A stretch of DNA of 64,000 nucleotides from positions 21,243,912-21,307,911 of the forward strand of contig NC_054538.1 of the NCBI RefSeq assembly GCF_017654505.1, given 5' to 3'. Position numbers and translations under genes: made by a program. This document shows, piece by piece, positions 1-11,539 of the stretch. Source of the stretch: Polyodon spathula. Its lineage: Eukaryota; Chordata; Actinopteri; Acipenseriformes; Polyodontidae. Under the pieces are notes generated by a model. That model ran no database searches. It was not told where the DNA came from and saw nothing but the letters and a program-made list of their open reading frames with translations. Positions within the stretch are counted from its first letter, which is position 1; every line of letters starts with the position of its first letter.

Positions 1-91
1 GGAGAGCAGAGCAGTCTGGTAATAAGCAAACCTTTTCAAATAGTCTAAAGAGTCTGAATGCGGCCTTGACCTTGCCTGGTCCTCTTTCCAG

Positions 92-3000
92 GTGGTAAAC
101 TACAGCGAGTCACGGACAGCAGAGGAGATCTGCGAGAGTGCGTCCAAGATGATCACCTTCATCGACCTGGCTGGGCACCACAAGTACTTGAAAACAACTA
201 TCTTCGGCCTGACCAGCTACTGCCCTGACTTTGCCATGCTGGTAGTTAGTGCTAACACAGGCATAGGTAAGCTTTATTCATCAGTAGCGTTCTAGCATTT
301 TTTTTTTTTTTTTTATGAATTTTTTAGAGTTATATTTTCCAAATATTTTTTGTGTGGGGAAACCACTAAACTGGCAGTCATTCACTTGCTTACTCAAGAA
401 TCTTCCTGCACCTTACAAAGCTTAAAAACTGGAGCAGCCCGACTGGAAAGAACACCATTGCTGTTTTGTGCACAAGCTAGCAGCACACTGTGGAAACTGA
501 GCTGGCCTAACCCTACATCCTTTCCACCACTGACCTAGATATCACATGTGATTTTTGTAAAGGCATGCCATCCCTCCTCCGGTGCTACGGCTCGATTAGA
601 TGCAGTTGGAAGCTGCAATTAAATACCATTTGCCACTTGGGGATTGAGTGTAGTGCTGACAAAGCAAAAGCAGTTTGCAAAAGTCTTCAGTTAAAAAAAT
701 AACATCATAAGGTCTGCAAACTTTAAAGCCTAAAATAAGCGCCATGTTTTGTTTTTTTTTACCAAAATTCACAAAATGTTAAACTACTGCATTGCGTCTC
801 AACAACATGCTGTGCTTCCTAATGACACCCTAATTGCTTTCATCTGTTAATTCAGATTATTTTGCCAGTACTCACTGCTGAACCTCTCTGTGATTGCTTG
901 CCAGTTCTCCCTAAAGGAATTACCAGCTGTTTGGCAGTTAACCTCAGGCTCTGAAGTCCGCTGCTGTCATCCCTGCTTTTGTTTCTTCTACAATCGAATA
1001 CTGCAATTCTCTGTCAGCTGGGCTTCCTGCTTCCATGGTTGAAGTTAATTCAGGAGTACATTCACCTATTTTTATGTTTTATTTAATTTAGTTTTTCTCC
1101 ATTCTGTGCTGAGCCTTGGGATGACTTTCTCATGACAGGCGCTCTGTGAAGCCAAATTTGTATTCGATTGAGCTGTATTAAAATATTAATAAAGAGTTGC
1201 AAGGTCTACTTTTCTGGAATATCTTTCATTTATAGGACCCTGTTAAAACACAGGGTAAAAATTATAATAACAGAATATATAATACTGTAATGCCCCATCA
1301 CAAAATGTTTTGTAAAGTGGGTTTCTTTGTTTACTATGCTGAGGCCACAGCCTGTTGACAGTACCAGCAGATGCTCCCTCAGCACATTCTTGGGTATGTG
1401 TTATGCCCTGTTAAGACTTATCTCTGCTTTAAAACCAAGAGGTATGTTAAGATAGCGCTACTGTCGATCACTGGCGTTGACATGTCAGGTTTGTTCAGGG
1501 CCCAGCTGATACTTGTGAATGTCAGGCGGTTGTTTTGGAAGACTCAGCTATTACTATCTAACACAAGGGAGTAAACGCAGCATTCTTTCTGTTGTTCTGT
1601 TTCTGTTGCTTCTTTCTGTTTGGATGAATTAAATAACGTTTGAAAGTGTATTTTTATTATTTAAGGTCTGCAACTTTTAGAAGCAACAGAAACATAGACT
1701 TTTACCCTTTTAAGTTATTCAATAAAAACACATATTCATGCAGAAAAACTCTTAACGCTAAGAGTACTTTATACTTTTAGATTTATATCTACAGTTAACA
1801 TGATGTCACACAAGTAAGCTTCCATTGTTACAAATGATTATTACATTTAGTTTGTATCTAATAAAAGATTTCTTCGCTTACCTAAACATTTTAAAAACTC
1901 AACAAAATCATTAATTAAGCTAGGGCTTGGGTGTCCTCGGCTCACCGCGCACCAGCGCCCCCTGTAGTCTGGCCGGGTGCCTGCGGGCTTGCCTGTAAGC
2001 TGCCCAGAGCTGCGTTGTCTTCCGACGCTGTATCTCTGAGGTGGCTGCACGGTGAGCCTACAGTTTGAAAAAAAACAATTGGCTGACGGCACGCGCTTCG
2101 GAGGACAGTGTGTGTTCGTCTTCACCGCTCCCGAGTCAGCGTGGGGGTGGTAGCGGTGGAAGAGCCTAAAAATAATTGGATATGCCAAATTGGGAGAAAA
2201 TAAAAAAATAATTGGCGATTTACTAAATAAAAAAATAAAAATGTAATAATAATCATTAAGTAAGCTATCCCATTGCAGTCACTGCTAATATAATAAATTG
2301 AAAATTTGCATTCTGTGTCGCTGACAGTTTCCTCCAAGACCATTATCAAAATACAATAATCCAGTCACTAAATTAAAATAAACTCACTGTATTGCATTTA
2401 GTAGAGCTTTGATTAAGATGATAGATGTTGTATTACTATAGATTTATTTGGCAGCATTATAATAAAATTATAATAAAGTGTCTGATATTTAAATATAAAT
2501 AAAAATAAAAACCTAACTTTTCTTCAGCTCTTTACAGTGCTTTTCCTATTTTTTGTTGACATGTCTGGCTTGTTGTGTTATGTTCTATGTTTTAGCTGTG
2601 AGAATCCACCTGTGTATAAAGCTATTTTTTTACCGGTTATGTGGAATCCAGGGTACAGCGTGGTGTCTCAAATACAAAACCTTTATTTTCTTTTTAAATT
2701 AGTTCAGACAGTGCCTCGCCTACATTTAACTCATCTCAAACTTCAACCTTGCCTTTTTGTGCACATTGTTTATGCAAAAAAAAAAAAAAAAAGAAAGATT
2801 TCCATGTGCTTTAGAGTAAAGGTGAGTGACATGGGAAGATTACAGATTGCATGTTCATGTTTGTAATGGCCTCTCTCCCCTCCTCAGCTGGCACGACGCG
2901 AGAGCACCTGGGCCTGGCCATGGCTCTGAAGGTGCCCATCTTCATAGTGGTCAGCAAGGTGGACCTGTGCACCAAGAGCACCATCGAGCGCACGGTCAAG

Positions 3001-5222
3001 CAGCTGGAGAGGATCTTGAAGCAGCCCGGCTGTAACAAGGTCCCCATGCTGGTGGCCACTGCGGACGATGCCGTCACTGCCGCCCAGCAGTTTGCACTGT
3101 CCCCCAGGTGCGCTCTCGTTCCACTGCTGAATGATTTCTCTCATTTGTTTATTTATGGGACTGTTCACGCAACTAGGTCTGCATTTTCAAAATACAAATA
3201 CAAATACATTTTAAATATACAGAGTATATTTATTAATTTGTGTATTGTTTGTATTCTTAGTATCACACCGATTTTCACACTGTCAAGTGTCTCGGGTGAA
3301 AACCTGCATCTGCTGAAGGTTTTCTTCAATATCATCCCGCCGCTGAGCAACAGCAAGGAGCAGGAGGAGCTGATGCAGCAGCTGACAGAGTTCCAGGTAC
3401 AGCCTCGCCTCACCTCTTCTGTCTGCACGCAGGGTGCCACAGCCTAGAACTGAACCTCTCACCCCTGGCCCCAGGACTCCTGCACAGCCCTCATGATGAT
3501 TATTCAGAGAAGGGCTGCATTTCCATGCAAAATACCTACTCTCATAGTTTAACAGCTGCACCAGTTTCTTTTAAAATTTAAACCATGTTCTGTGCGTAAT
3601 TGTGTGTGCAGATTTCAACATTTAAATACCTTGGTACGGTTATTACAGTATTTTTCAATCAGTACAGTATGTCAACATGATGCTGAGATTCAAGGGTATT
3701 GATAATGAGGCCTGCCTGCCGTCAAGTCTGATTTACTGCCATTCTTTCTTGTTTTCAGGTTGATGAAATCTACACAGTACCAGAAGTAGGGACAGTTGTT
3801 GGGGGAACTCTCTACAGGTCAGTGTTACAAATATCACGCTTTATTCCTGCTTGGTGTAAGCAATATTTTGTATGATGCACACAAGAAGACTGCATGGCTT
3901 TTTTTTGTTTTGTTTTGTTTAGCTGTTTTTTTTTTTAGGATTTTCTATAAGCTTGACAAGTGTGTATAGGCAATGCTGTACAATAGGAATAATAATGGCT
4001 CAAACAGCTGCACAACAGGAGTAATATTTCTATTGCAGTTTTTAAGGTTCCCACCAATGTTATTTCACACCCACTGGCCTTGTAAACCACCTCTCAAACA
4101 TGCCATTTTGAGTGTGCTGGTCTGTAGCAATTGGGATAAACAACACAGCTTTATTTGGTCTACTTTAAGCCTGAATTAAAAAAAAAAAAAATAATAATAA
4201 TTTAAAAAGTAGCTGATTTCATGCCTCCCCTAGTGGTATCTGCCGGGAGGGCGAGGGGCTGGTGGTGGGTCCCACTGATGACGGGAACTTCCTGGAGCTG
4301 AAGGTGTGCAGCATCCAGAGGAACCGCTCCGCCTGCAGGGTCCTCCGGGCCGGCCAGGCAGCTACGCTGGCACTGGGCAATTTCGACAGGTCCCTGCTGC
4401 GCAAGGTCGGACATTTTATATTAAAAAAATGCATTTCATATGTGTTCAGAAAAGGGGACCAAACTGAGACATTGGGCTACATTTGAAGGTGTTTTTCTTG
4501 TCAGTAATGCAATTTATTTTAGTGAAAGAAAAAAATGACAAGCCCTTTGTTCTGGCCTCCTCCAGGGCATGGTGATGGTGAGTCCTGAGATGAACCCCAC
4601 GATATGCTGGATGTTTGAAGCGGAGATCGTGCTGCTGTTCCACGCCAAGACTGTCAGAAAGGGCTTCCAGGTCACTGTCCATGTAGGCAACGTCCGACAG
4701 ACTGCCATTGTGGAGTGCTTACATGGAAAGGTGGGTCGCGCAGTGTGCTTCCTAGCATTGCAATGACATGGTTCCTGCCAGTACTGGTTTCTCATTCGCT
4801 TTCGTTAAGGAGTCACTTATACCCGCCTCATGCCACCAAAGTGGAATTTCTTTTTTTCACATTGAGGCTACCGCTTTCCAAAGGTAAAAAGAAAATTAAA
4901 TTATAATAATCAAAATGTATACTGTCAATACAATCAGCTGTTCCTTAAAGGTGATACTATTTATCTTTGTAATTGGGATACTTAGAATTATATCATGCCT
5001 TAGTTTCTTTTTGCTCTACAGCAATTGTGAGGTTTCCTCTTTTTTTTTTTCTTGTTTCAGGATGAGCTGCGGACAGGGGAGAAGGCTGTAGTGTGTTTCA
5101 AGTTCATAAAGCACCCGGAGTACTTGAAAATCGGAGCCAAATTACTCTTCCGAGAGGGAGTAACGAAAGGGATCGGACACGTCGCCAGCCTGCACCCTCT
5201 CTTCATGAACCAATACAACTAG
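92..5222 (+). CDS. gtpbp2: GTP-binding protein 2, 3' part (last seven coding exons)
   Basis: This is a GTPase of the eEF1A/EF-Tu-like GTPBP1/GTPBP2 family, which in mammals is linked to ribosome rescue with pelota. Coding exons are 92-266, 2888-3107, 3261-3396, 3759-3817, 4234-4405, 4566-4730 and 5061-5222. All have AG/GT borders and agreeing phases, giving 362 codons plus a TAG stop. The full vertebrate protein is about 600 residues, so roughly the N-terminal 40%, including the P-loop, lies left of the window. Visible motifs are the G3 motif DLAGH in the first exon and a G4-type motif SKVD in the second, followed by the beta-barrel domains. The segments [13 protein letters not shown] and [20 protein letters not shown] text favour GTPBP2 over its paralogue GTPBP1. 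The C-terminus after GIGHV is short and ends FMNQYN, unlike the longer mammalian tail I recall. Confidence 0.96.
940..1197 (+). mobile_element. L2-like LINE 3' end remnant
   Basis: The + strand at about 985-1035 translates as a run like [14 protein letters not shown], which matches the conserved C-terminal reverse transcriptase text of L2-type LINEs (DYCNxLLxGLP). It is followed at 1110-1160 by a tail of the L2 type that reads roughly as CTTTGGGATGACTTTCTCATG. The copy is short, lacks an open frame and sits in a gtpbp2 intron. The family assignment is from memory of L2 consensus text. Confidence 0.55.
1918..2230 (-). repeat. SINE-like dispersed repeat, truncated
   Basis: A sharply bounded GC-rich block lies inside an AT-rich intron. 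On the minus strand it begins with an AT-rich segment carrying CCAATTATTTTT-type text, then a GC-rich body. This layout resembles a tRNA-derived SINE family that I associate with non-teleost fish, but the tRNA-like head with its B box is missing here. Two apparent open frames across it are shadows. Confidence 0.45.
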
Positions 5223-7390
5223 GAAGTGTGCAGAGAAGAGAGAGAATTGAAAAAGGGACGGACAAGCTCCACCGGACCTCAGCTATACCGCAGCCCTGAG
5301 CAGGGAGCCCTGCTAACGTTTAAACAGCAGCTACACAGTGGAGGTGAAGGACGATTCTTATTTTGCACAGCCCTGTATTTTAGCCTTACGAGTGTCACAC
5401 CAATGCAGCCCTTCCATTAACTTGCTCATTGTTCAACACGGGGTGCTTTAATAATGCCAGTTTTCAAATGTTTTTAATCCTTTTTTTTGTAGAACTTTGT
5501 ACTTTGGGTTTAGCCTATTCATTTGAGTTAGGGTTGTGCGTTAAAACTGTTTTTATGTTTTGTATGGACTTTAAACCTGTCCCATTCTCTTTTGAGCTTT
5601 TGACTTTTTTAAAATGTTATTTCTACTGAGATTTTTGTCAAGCAGTCTACAAAGAAAAGTGTCAAGGTGCTACAACAAGCATCTCCACCAGAGATCCAGA
5701 GCAATGCAGAACCAGCAACGCTGAATACCTGTGACTCTGGTAACAGCCCTGAGCTAGCTCACAACCTCCTGTCAATGCACATTGAAATAAGGGTTTAACT
5801 GCAAAAAACAAGCAAACGTATTAACAGTGTAACTGATAAGAAAAAGAAACACTATCAATTTTCATGTTACTGTATATACACTGTGGCAATGGAAATCGGT
5901 ATTATTGGAAACTATTATCTGAAATGTTGGCATTTTGATTTTGAAGCAATTTAGGAAGATTAACCCAGTTTCTTGCAGCATCCAATCAGGAAGGAAAGAA
6001 GTCAGACGTGCTAAACAGATAGTGAGACGTTTATGTTTATGGAAACCTCTGAAAAATGCAATGTCCAAAGTACACTTGCACAAAAACCCCCCACAACAAC
6101 AAAGATTAAATGTTTCTATATATAGATTATATATACTATATATATATATATATTATATACATATATATATATAATATATATTTAATATTGTACACCAGAC
6201 CAGACAGTAAGTATTTTTAGAAAACAAGCCTGTCAAAAAAACCCGTAATCCATTGTTGTTGTTTGGTGTATACTTGACGGTAACACCCTCAGAAGAGTGT
6301 GCGTAAAAAAGAGTCGTCCCCTACAACCCTTTACCTCAAGTTGTTGGCGAATGGAGTTCAAAATGCATATATCCACCAATAAATATATATAATATATAGC
6401 ATACCGCCCGATGTTTGCAAAATGCAAAAGCCCCCCAAAAAAAAAAAAAAAAAACCTGCCCGATTTAAATTGCAAAAAAAGTACAATTTGTTAAATTCTC
6501 ATGGAAAAGCAGCTCAGGCAAATAGCAGCTTTTTAGACCTAACTGGCTGCTTAGTTAAAGTATTGATTCGTTTGTATGTACTTATGTCAACAGTCCTGAT
6601 TCTGAGATGTTACTAGCAGCTGAATGATTCATTGCACTGAGTTGCCTCGCTATTTTTTGTTCATTTCCATTGTTTCAGTATGGCTGCCAATGTTCTACAC
6701 AGGAGATACTGTTCATTTCATTGTTGGTTTGATTTAGGACACCAGACCTGCAGGAGATTGTGGTAAAAATATAACCTGAGGGAGAGTTACATTTCAAAAG
6801 GTGCTATTCCTTGAAACAATCTTTTTTTATATTTTGTGGACATTTTCAACAGTGCAGAGGAGAACAGCATCAATTCAACAGAGTTTAAGTTGTTAGGTGA
6901 CTGCTATATTCAGCAACATTAATTGATTGACTGTTCTCTCTTTTTGAAAACAATGAGAATGCAGGCAAGAAGTGTATTTATAGTTTTATGCATTAACTTG
7001 ATTTTATTAATGTGGTTTCTGTGCAGTTACAGAAAAAAAGCATAAGTGAACAATGTAAGTGCACCAGTTAAAAAAAAAAAAATGTATTCATATTTAATGT
7101 TCAACTATTTGAAAATACCTGTTTTGTGTTTTGCAAGTAGCTGTTGATTTTATAACTTCTAGTCATGTATTAGACCCCCTGAGACTCAGCACAGAAGTAC
7201 AGCACTGCAGACTGAGTTTCACTGTTGGGAAAAAAAACAACAACAAAAAAAGAAGAGAGCTGACCAGGGGAACTCTGCTAACTATAATATTTTAAACTCT
7301 GCCTTTAGGTGGAGTATCGCAGGGTTATGTACAAATCAAATTTGTATATGTGGTGTACATAAATTAAAAAAGATAAAAACTTATTAAAAT
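5223..7390 (+). other. gtpbp2: Inferred 3' UTR of gtpbp2
   Basis: About 2.2 kb of AT-rich, non-coding sequence follows the gtpbp2 stop codon. An ATTAAA hexamer at 7363-7368, followed by a GT-rich and T-rich stretch from about 7394, is a plausible polyadenylation site. Earlier hexamers at about 6100 (ATTAAA) and 6380 (AATAAA) could give shorter transcripts. The segment contains a (TA)n tract at 6119-6183 and an A tract at 6434-6453. The 3' end is inferred, not shown. Confidence 0.45.
6119..6183. repeat. (TA)n-rich microsatellite
   Basis: An imperfect TA dinucleotide tract lies within the inferred gtpbp2 3' UTR. Confidence 0.8.
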
Positions 7391-7578
7391 CAAGTGTGTT
7401 TTTTTTTTTTTAATTATTTGCTGCTTTAGTTAAGAGTTGAGTGCATTTGAATTACCTGCAGGTTCACTGATAGATCTCTATGACCTTTGGACCTTTTCAT
7501 GATAACAGGTTGTATTGCTATTCCTGGAACGCTACGTTTCACGTTTATTTTAGAAAAGGATTCAGTCGCAAACATCCT

Positions 7579-8053
7579 TGTGACAGGGTCTTACTTGTGT
7601 CACGCGTGTGGGTCGCCGCTGTTCAAGTATACAGAGAGACAGACGAGGTGTTGATGTTGAAACGCGGGCACAGGCGCGCAGGATTTATTAACACGAACAG
7701 AAAACGAAAGTAAAATAAAGGTGGTCATGTGACGTTACCAGCGATGGTAACGCACAGAGGACTAATACAGCAGCCTGTACAAAAAATGCAAAATAAAACA
7801 CAATACCCCAAACTATAACTCAAAAGGTGCCGTGAAAACGGCAGGCCTTACAGCAGCCCCGAGGTGAACAAACAGGACCTCTTTATACCCGATGCTGTGC
7901 TGGAACACACCTACCTGCTGATTATCCACAGCTGGCAGGCTATCCCAGGAGCATCAGGTACTTCATTAAATTAATTACAACAATTTACACACTTATTTAC
8001 AATATTTACACACAAAACCCACTCTTCATGTGCAGGGCTCTTGCCCTGCTACA
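7579..8053 (-). repeat. 3' LTR of the antisense LTR element
   Basis: This 475-bp copy is the 3' LTR when read on the minus strand. It carries a segment of about 36 bp around 7858-7893 that is absent from the other LTR. The ends are TGT and ACA, and it abuts the left ATCCT target duplication. Confidence 0.85.
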
Positions 8054-8529
8054 TACCTCCCCCCTTGTGCAAAGCACAGATGGCTGCCACCAGCCACCTC
8101 CCCCCTTGACTGATGCCTCTGTGTGGGTGGGAGTTACAGCTGGGCAGGAGGGTACGGTGGGTCTTTTACGGGCCACTCTTTCCATTTGGTGCCCCCTTAA
8201 AAAGGGACCGTATACCGGTGACGGGACCCAGGCAGCGTGGATAGGGCGACCAGAGCGCAGGCTGGTCACCGGGCGGCTGCAGGTGCAGGCAGAGGCGAGA
8301 GCCCCTGCGACAGTGTAGTGACGTCTGGTTCACCAGGGGGAGCAACCATGCCTGGTGGTGCCACGACCTGGGACCCAGGCCCAACGATGAGAGGTCCAGA
8401 CACGACGGTGGGGTGTCTGGGAGCACGGGCCGAGGGAGCTGACCCTTAGGCGCAGGAATGGACCACGGGTGGAGGTCGGGGCTGTGGTGGATCTGGTCTC
8501 CTTGACTCCTCCACCATAGAAACCCCTTC

Positions 8530-8720
8530 GCTTCTCTCTTTCCTCACTGTTGGGGACGGCAGCACCTCCTCCTCAGACTGTTGGATGGCAGCTCCTCCTC
8601 CTCCTCTGGCTGTCAGGACGGTAGTTCCTCCTATTCTGGCCTTTGAGGACAACAGCTCCTCCTACTTTGGCCTTGGAGGACAGTAGCTCCTCCCCCTCTG
8701 GCTTTCAGGGCTCTAGCTCC
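8530..8720. repeat. Imperfect tandem repeat inside the LTR element
   Basis: Units of about 30-35 bp share a core like AGCTCCTCCT followed by TTTGGCCTTG-type text and are repeated five to six times. They lie in the internal region of the LTR element. On the element's own strand they read as purine-rich GAGGAGGAGCT runs, possibly the remains of an acidic gag-like segment broken by stops. Confidence 0.6.
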
Positions 8721-8956
8721 TCCCTCTGTGGCTTTTCACCCATGTCTCAGTTGGGTCCCCTCTCTGGCTCCCTCAGCAGCGCCTCCAGTGGCTTCTGAGC
8801 GTCACCTGTGGGCTTGCTCTTGCCCCCCCCAAAAAAATTTCAGGGGTTTGGGGCATCAGCTCTTTCCCCAGGGTCCTCCCCCCCCGGAATCACGATCTCC
8901 TCCTGATGTCCCGCCATGCCTCGGCGAAACGCAGCGAATCCCTTGCTGCCACCATA

Positions 8957-9401
8957 TGTAATAGGGTCTTGCTTCTGGGTGTGTGCATTCGTGCTGAGTG
9001 ACAGACAGGAGATCAAGACAGGGGTGTTGATGTTGAAACGCTGGCACAGGCTTTAGGATTTATTAACACAAACAGAAAACGAAAGTAAAATAAAGGTGGT
9101 CATGTGACGTTACCAGCGATGGTAACGCAAAGAGGACTAATACAGCCTGTACAAAAAGTGCAAAATAAAACACAATACCCCAAACTATAACTCAAAAGGT
9201 GCCATGAAAACAGCAGGCCTTGCAGCAGTGCTGGAACACACCTACCTGCTGATTATCCACAGCTGGCAATCATACACGGCAGGCAGGCTATCCCAGGAGC
9301 ATCAGGTACTTCATTAAATTAATTACAACAATTTACACACTTATTTACAATATTTACACACAAAACCCACTCTTCATGTGCAGGGCTCCTGCCCTGCTAC
9401 A
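8957..9401 (-). repeat. 5' LTR of the antisense LTR element
   Basis: This 445-bp copy is the 5' LTR on the minus strand. It aligns with 7579-8053 over most of its length, from about 9025 to its end. The first 65 bases on the + strand are more diverged. It abuts the right ATCCT target duplication. Confidence 0.85.
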
Positions 9402-9519
9402 ATCCTGAATCGGGGAGTACTGAGATCATGATGTATGGTGTGGCCACTGCTGGCCTGTGTCTATTCAACAACATGCCTGTACCAGACAGGCAAATACAAT
9501 TTCCATCTGTATCACTCCA

Positions 9520-9846
9520 ATATCTTTCCTCATACTCAAATCAACAGTACGAAGGTCACTCTTGAAATTAGGACTTACAGGATGTGTTGCAATAAGACTA
9601 CCTCTGTTAAGAAAGGGGGACAAGACAAAAAAAACTAAAATATTCACAAGATTACAGAAATTGGACTATGGAACAATGGTCAAAGGTGCTTTGGACAGCT
9701 GATGGATGGACAACGACACCTGTGCCTTCTGCCAGTTCTGCTGTCAATTCAATGCTTGTCTTCTTTCTATTTTTTAAGGATATTATCTTCAAGTATTGCT
9801 CATCCTTCTTAGACAGCTTTGGGGCTTCTAGTCCTGGGTTTGTCAA
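9520..9846. pseudogene. Tc1-like transposase fragment with an internal inversion
   Basis: Two pieces of one Tc1-like transposase N-terminal half lie head to head. On the + strand (about 9541-9705) the translation reads STVRRSLLKLGLTGC, a charged linker, then after a frameshift NWTMEQWSKVLWT, which is the Tc1 text just before the catalytic core. On the minus strand (about 9846-9690) it reads KLSKKDEQYLKIISL to VVVHPS, the first helix-turn-helix of the same family, ending where the + piece begins in an intact protein. The frames are broken and the catalytic D,D,E core is absent, so it cannot encode an active enzyme. Confidence 0.7.
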
Positions 9847-9899
9847 TTACAGATGATGTTTCTCTATACTTGTAGATTATGCTTCGGGTACCACACTTG

Positions 9900-10560
9900 T
9901 AAAAGGACAAACATGGGGCCCCAGCTCACCAGCGCCTGGGGAGACAGTTCCAGTGGAACCGCTCCAGGCAGCCTTCACCCCTGCAGACTCACGGCGTCAG
10001 ACCCATCTGTTCACACAACACCATCTGCAGTTGCACCATACACACCGGCTACGCACTGAAATGCCATTCGGGACCTCCTCCCTTTCGAGGGATCACAGTC
10101 ACATTCGTGAACGACCCTCTCCAGATCTTGGCCCTCAAACAAGAGGAAGAAACACGACTTCAAAAACAAGCCATCCATCTCATAGAGAGGTTCTACTCAA
10201 GGTATTTCCTGGTGCCAAAAAAGGACTGTGTCCTTCGCCCCATCCTAGACCTGAGACACCTCAACAGGTTCTTGAGGGAGAGGAGGTTCCAGATGGTCCC
10301 ACATCGCCACATCCTCTAGTCTGTCTGGCCGGGGGACTGGTTTACAACAGTGGACCTGAAGGACGCATATTTTAATGTCACTATCCTTCCAGCGCACAGG
10401 AAATATCTCTGCTTCGCCTTTCAAGGGAGCGTCTTAAAGTTCTTCGTACTGCCATTTGGCCTTTCCTTAGCCTCCTGCACATTTTCAAAGTGCATGGACG
10501 CCATTTTATGGGGAAAACGTAAAAGACGACGTACAAACGTAAACCACAGCGATGTCCTGA
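9900..10560 (+). pseudogene. DIRS-like reverse transcriptase fragment
   Basis: In one frame from 10107 the translation contains FLVPKKDCVLRPILDLRHLN, VDLKDAYFNV, HRKYLCFAFQG and VLPFGLSLA. These are reverse transcriptase motifs of the form seen in DIRS/Ngaro tyrosine-recombinase retrotransposons of fish. An in-frame TAG at 10317-10319 interrupts it, and the frame is lost near 10505, before the expected YIDD catalytic box. The GC-rich stretch 9900-10106 probably belongs to the same element. No recombinase or RNase H part is visible. Confidence 0.75.
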
Positions 10561-11539
10561 GATAACACTACAGCCACCACATCATACAGAATAGAACAAT
10601 CCCTGGCATTCTGGAATAAAACAGATCGATGGAAATGAAATCGCAGTTCAGGCATCAGCTCTACTTTCTCACAGGGCACACATTTTCAGTATATGATCAA
10701 GAACCTAGAATTACTTTTATTTTTATAAACTCAATTCAAGTTCAACTACATTTGAGGCAGAACACCTTTTAAAAATAGCAAATGTATGATTTAATACTGT
10801 ATTGCTGAAAAGCTAATGGTACTCTTTAGTTATAACTTCTAAAGAATCTACGCATGCAGAGCTAAAATTGTAATTATTTTTTTAACAGCTCTTTGAGGTG
10901 CTTGCTCTTTGCAAATGTATTAGCCAAATGAAGAATAATGAGTAAGATTACATTCATTTGAATGTGTCTGTTCCAAGAATTATTGAAGTGCACATTGTCT
11001 TTCAGATGATGTTGTATTTAGGGATGTGAAATTACTGCCATCTGTTTCTGGTCATTTTGCCAGGACACACTTGTAAAAAGAGGCCTCTGTCTCTGTTGTT
11101 TTTTCCCCCCTGTTAAAGAATGAATTAAACACATTTTGTGTGTTCATTTTTCTATTCGTGTATCATTATTTTGATTTTTTTTTTTTTTTTTTTTTTTTTG
11201 AATTCTAATTCTTTGAAATTTCAACAGTAGAGGAAATAAGACACATGATCCCAGTACTGTATTACAGCAAGGAATATTTGTAAGTAGAATTTGAATGTGC
11301 ACTGGCCTTAACTGCAAAACACAATTATCAGCTTATTAGAAATAAAGAACATTTCTTCAATGGATTTTTGTTAATGCCTCTGTATAAACTTCAAGATTTA
11401 TAAATAATTCTCAATTACCATTTTTAAAATGTGACTTTTTGAACTATGTATGGGGAGAGATCTTTACACGCAATTGGAAGAAAGAGTTCCATATCTATAA
11501 AGCTCTGCTGAAATAAATCAATTACACTTGCACAACAGA
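10561..11539. other. Intergenic AT-rich stretch, nothing identified
   Basis: This lies between the reverse transcriptase fragment and the inferred tp53bp2 3' end. It contains a T homopolymer of about 24 at 11178-11201. I see no coding signal or recognisable repeat. Confidence 0.5.

Larger units (their letters stand above)
267..2887 (+). other. gtpbp2 intron (first in window) with two old repeats
   Basis: This 2.6-kb intron separates the DLAGH exon from the SKVD exon. It has a canonical GTAAGC donor and a TCCTCAG acceptor. It contains an L2-like LINE remnant (about 940-1197) and a GC-rich SINE-like repeat (about 1918-2230), both listed separately. The rest is AT-rich, and I see no further feature in it. 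Confidence 0.7.
7579..9401 (-). mobile_element. Non-autonomous LTR retrotransposon, antisense, with both LTRs
   Basis: Two related terminal repeats (7579-8053 and 8957-9401) begin TGT and end ACA. They flank about 900 bp of internal sequence with no open gag or pol. The element is bounded by a perfect 5-bp duplication ATCCT (7574-7578 and 9402-9406). On the minus strand the 5' LTR (8957-9401) is followed after two bases by TGGTGGCAGCAAGGGATT, a plausible primer binding site. The purine run AAGGGGGGAGG (8056-8066) precedes the 3' LTR. An AATAAA on the minus strand lies inside each LTR (about 7683 and 9059). This fixes the orientation as minus. The LTRs differ by several indels, so the insertion is not very young. 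The superfamily is probably Gypsy-like, judged only from the duplication length and primer site. Confidence 0.88.

Noticed and set aside
8006..8961. Several overlapping open frames of 70-96 codons on both strands
   Set aside because: They fall in the GC-rich inside of the non-autonomous LTR element, and none resembles gag, pol or a host protein.
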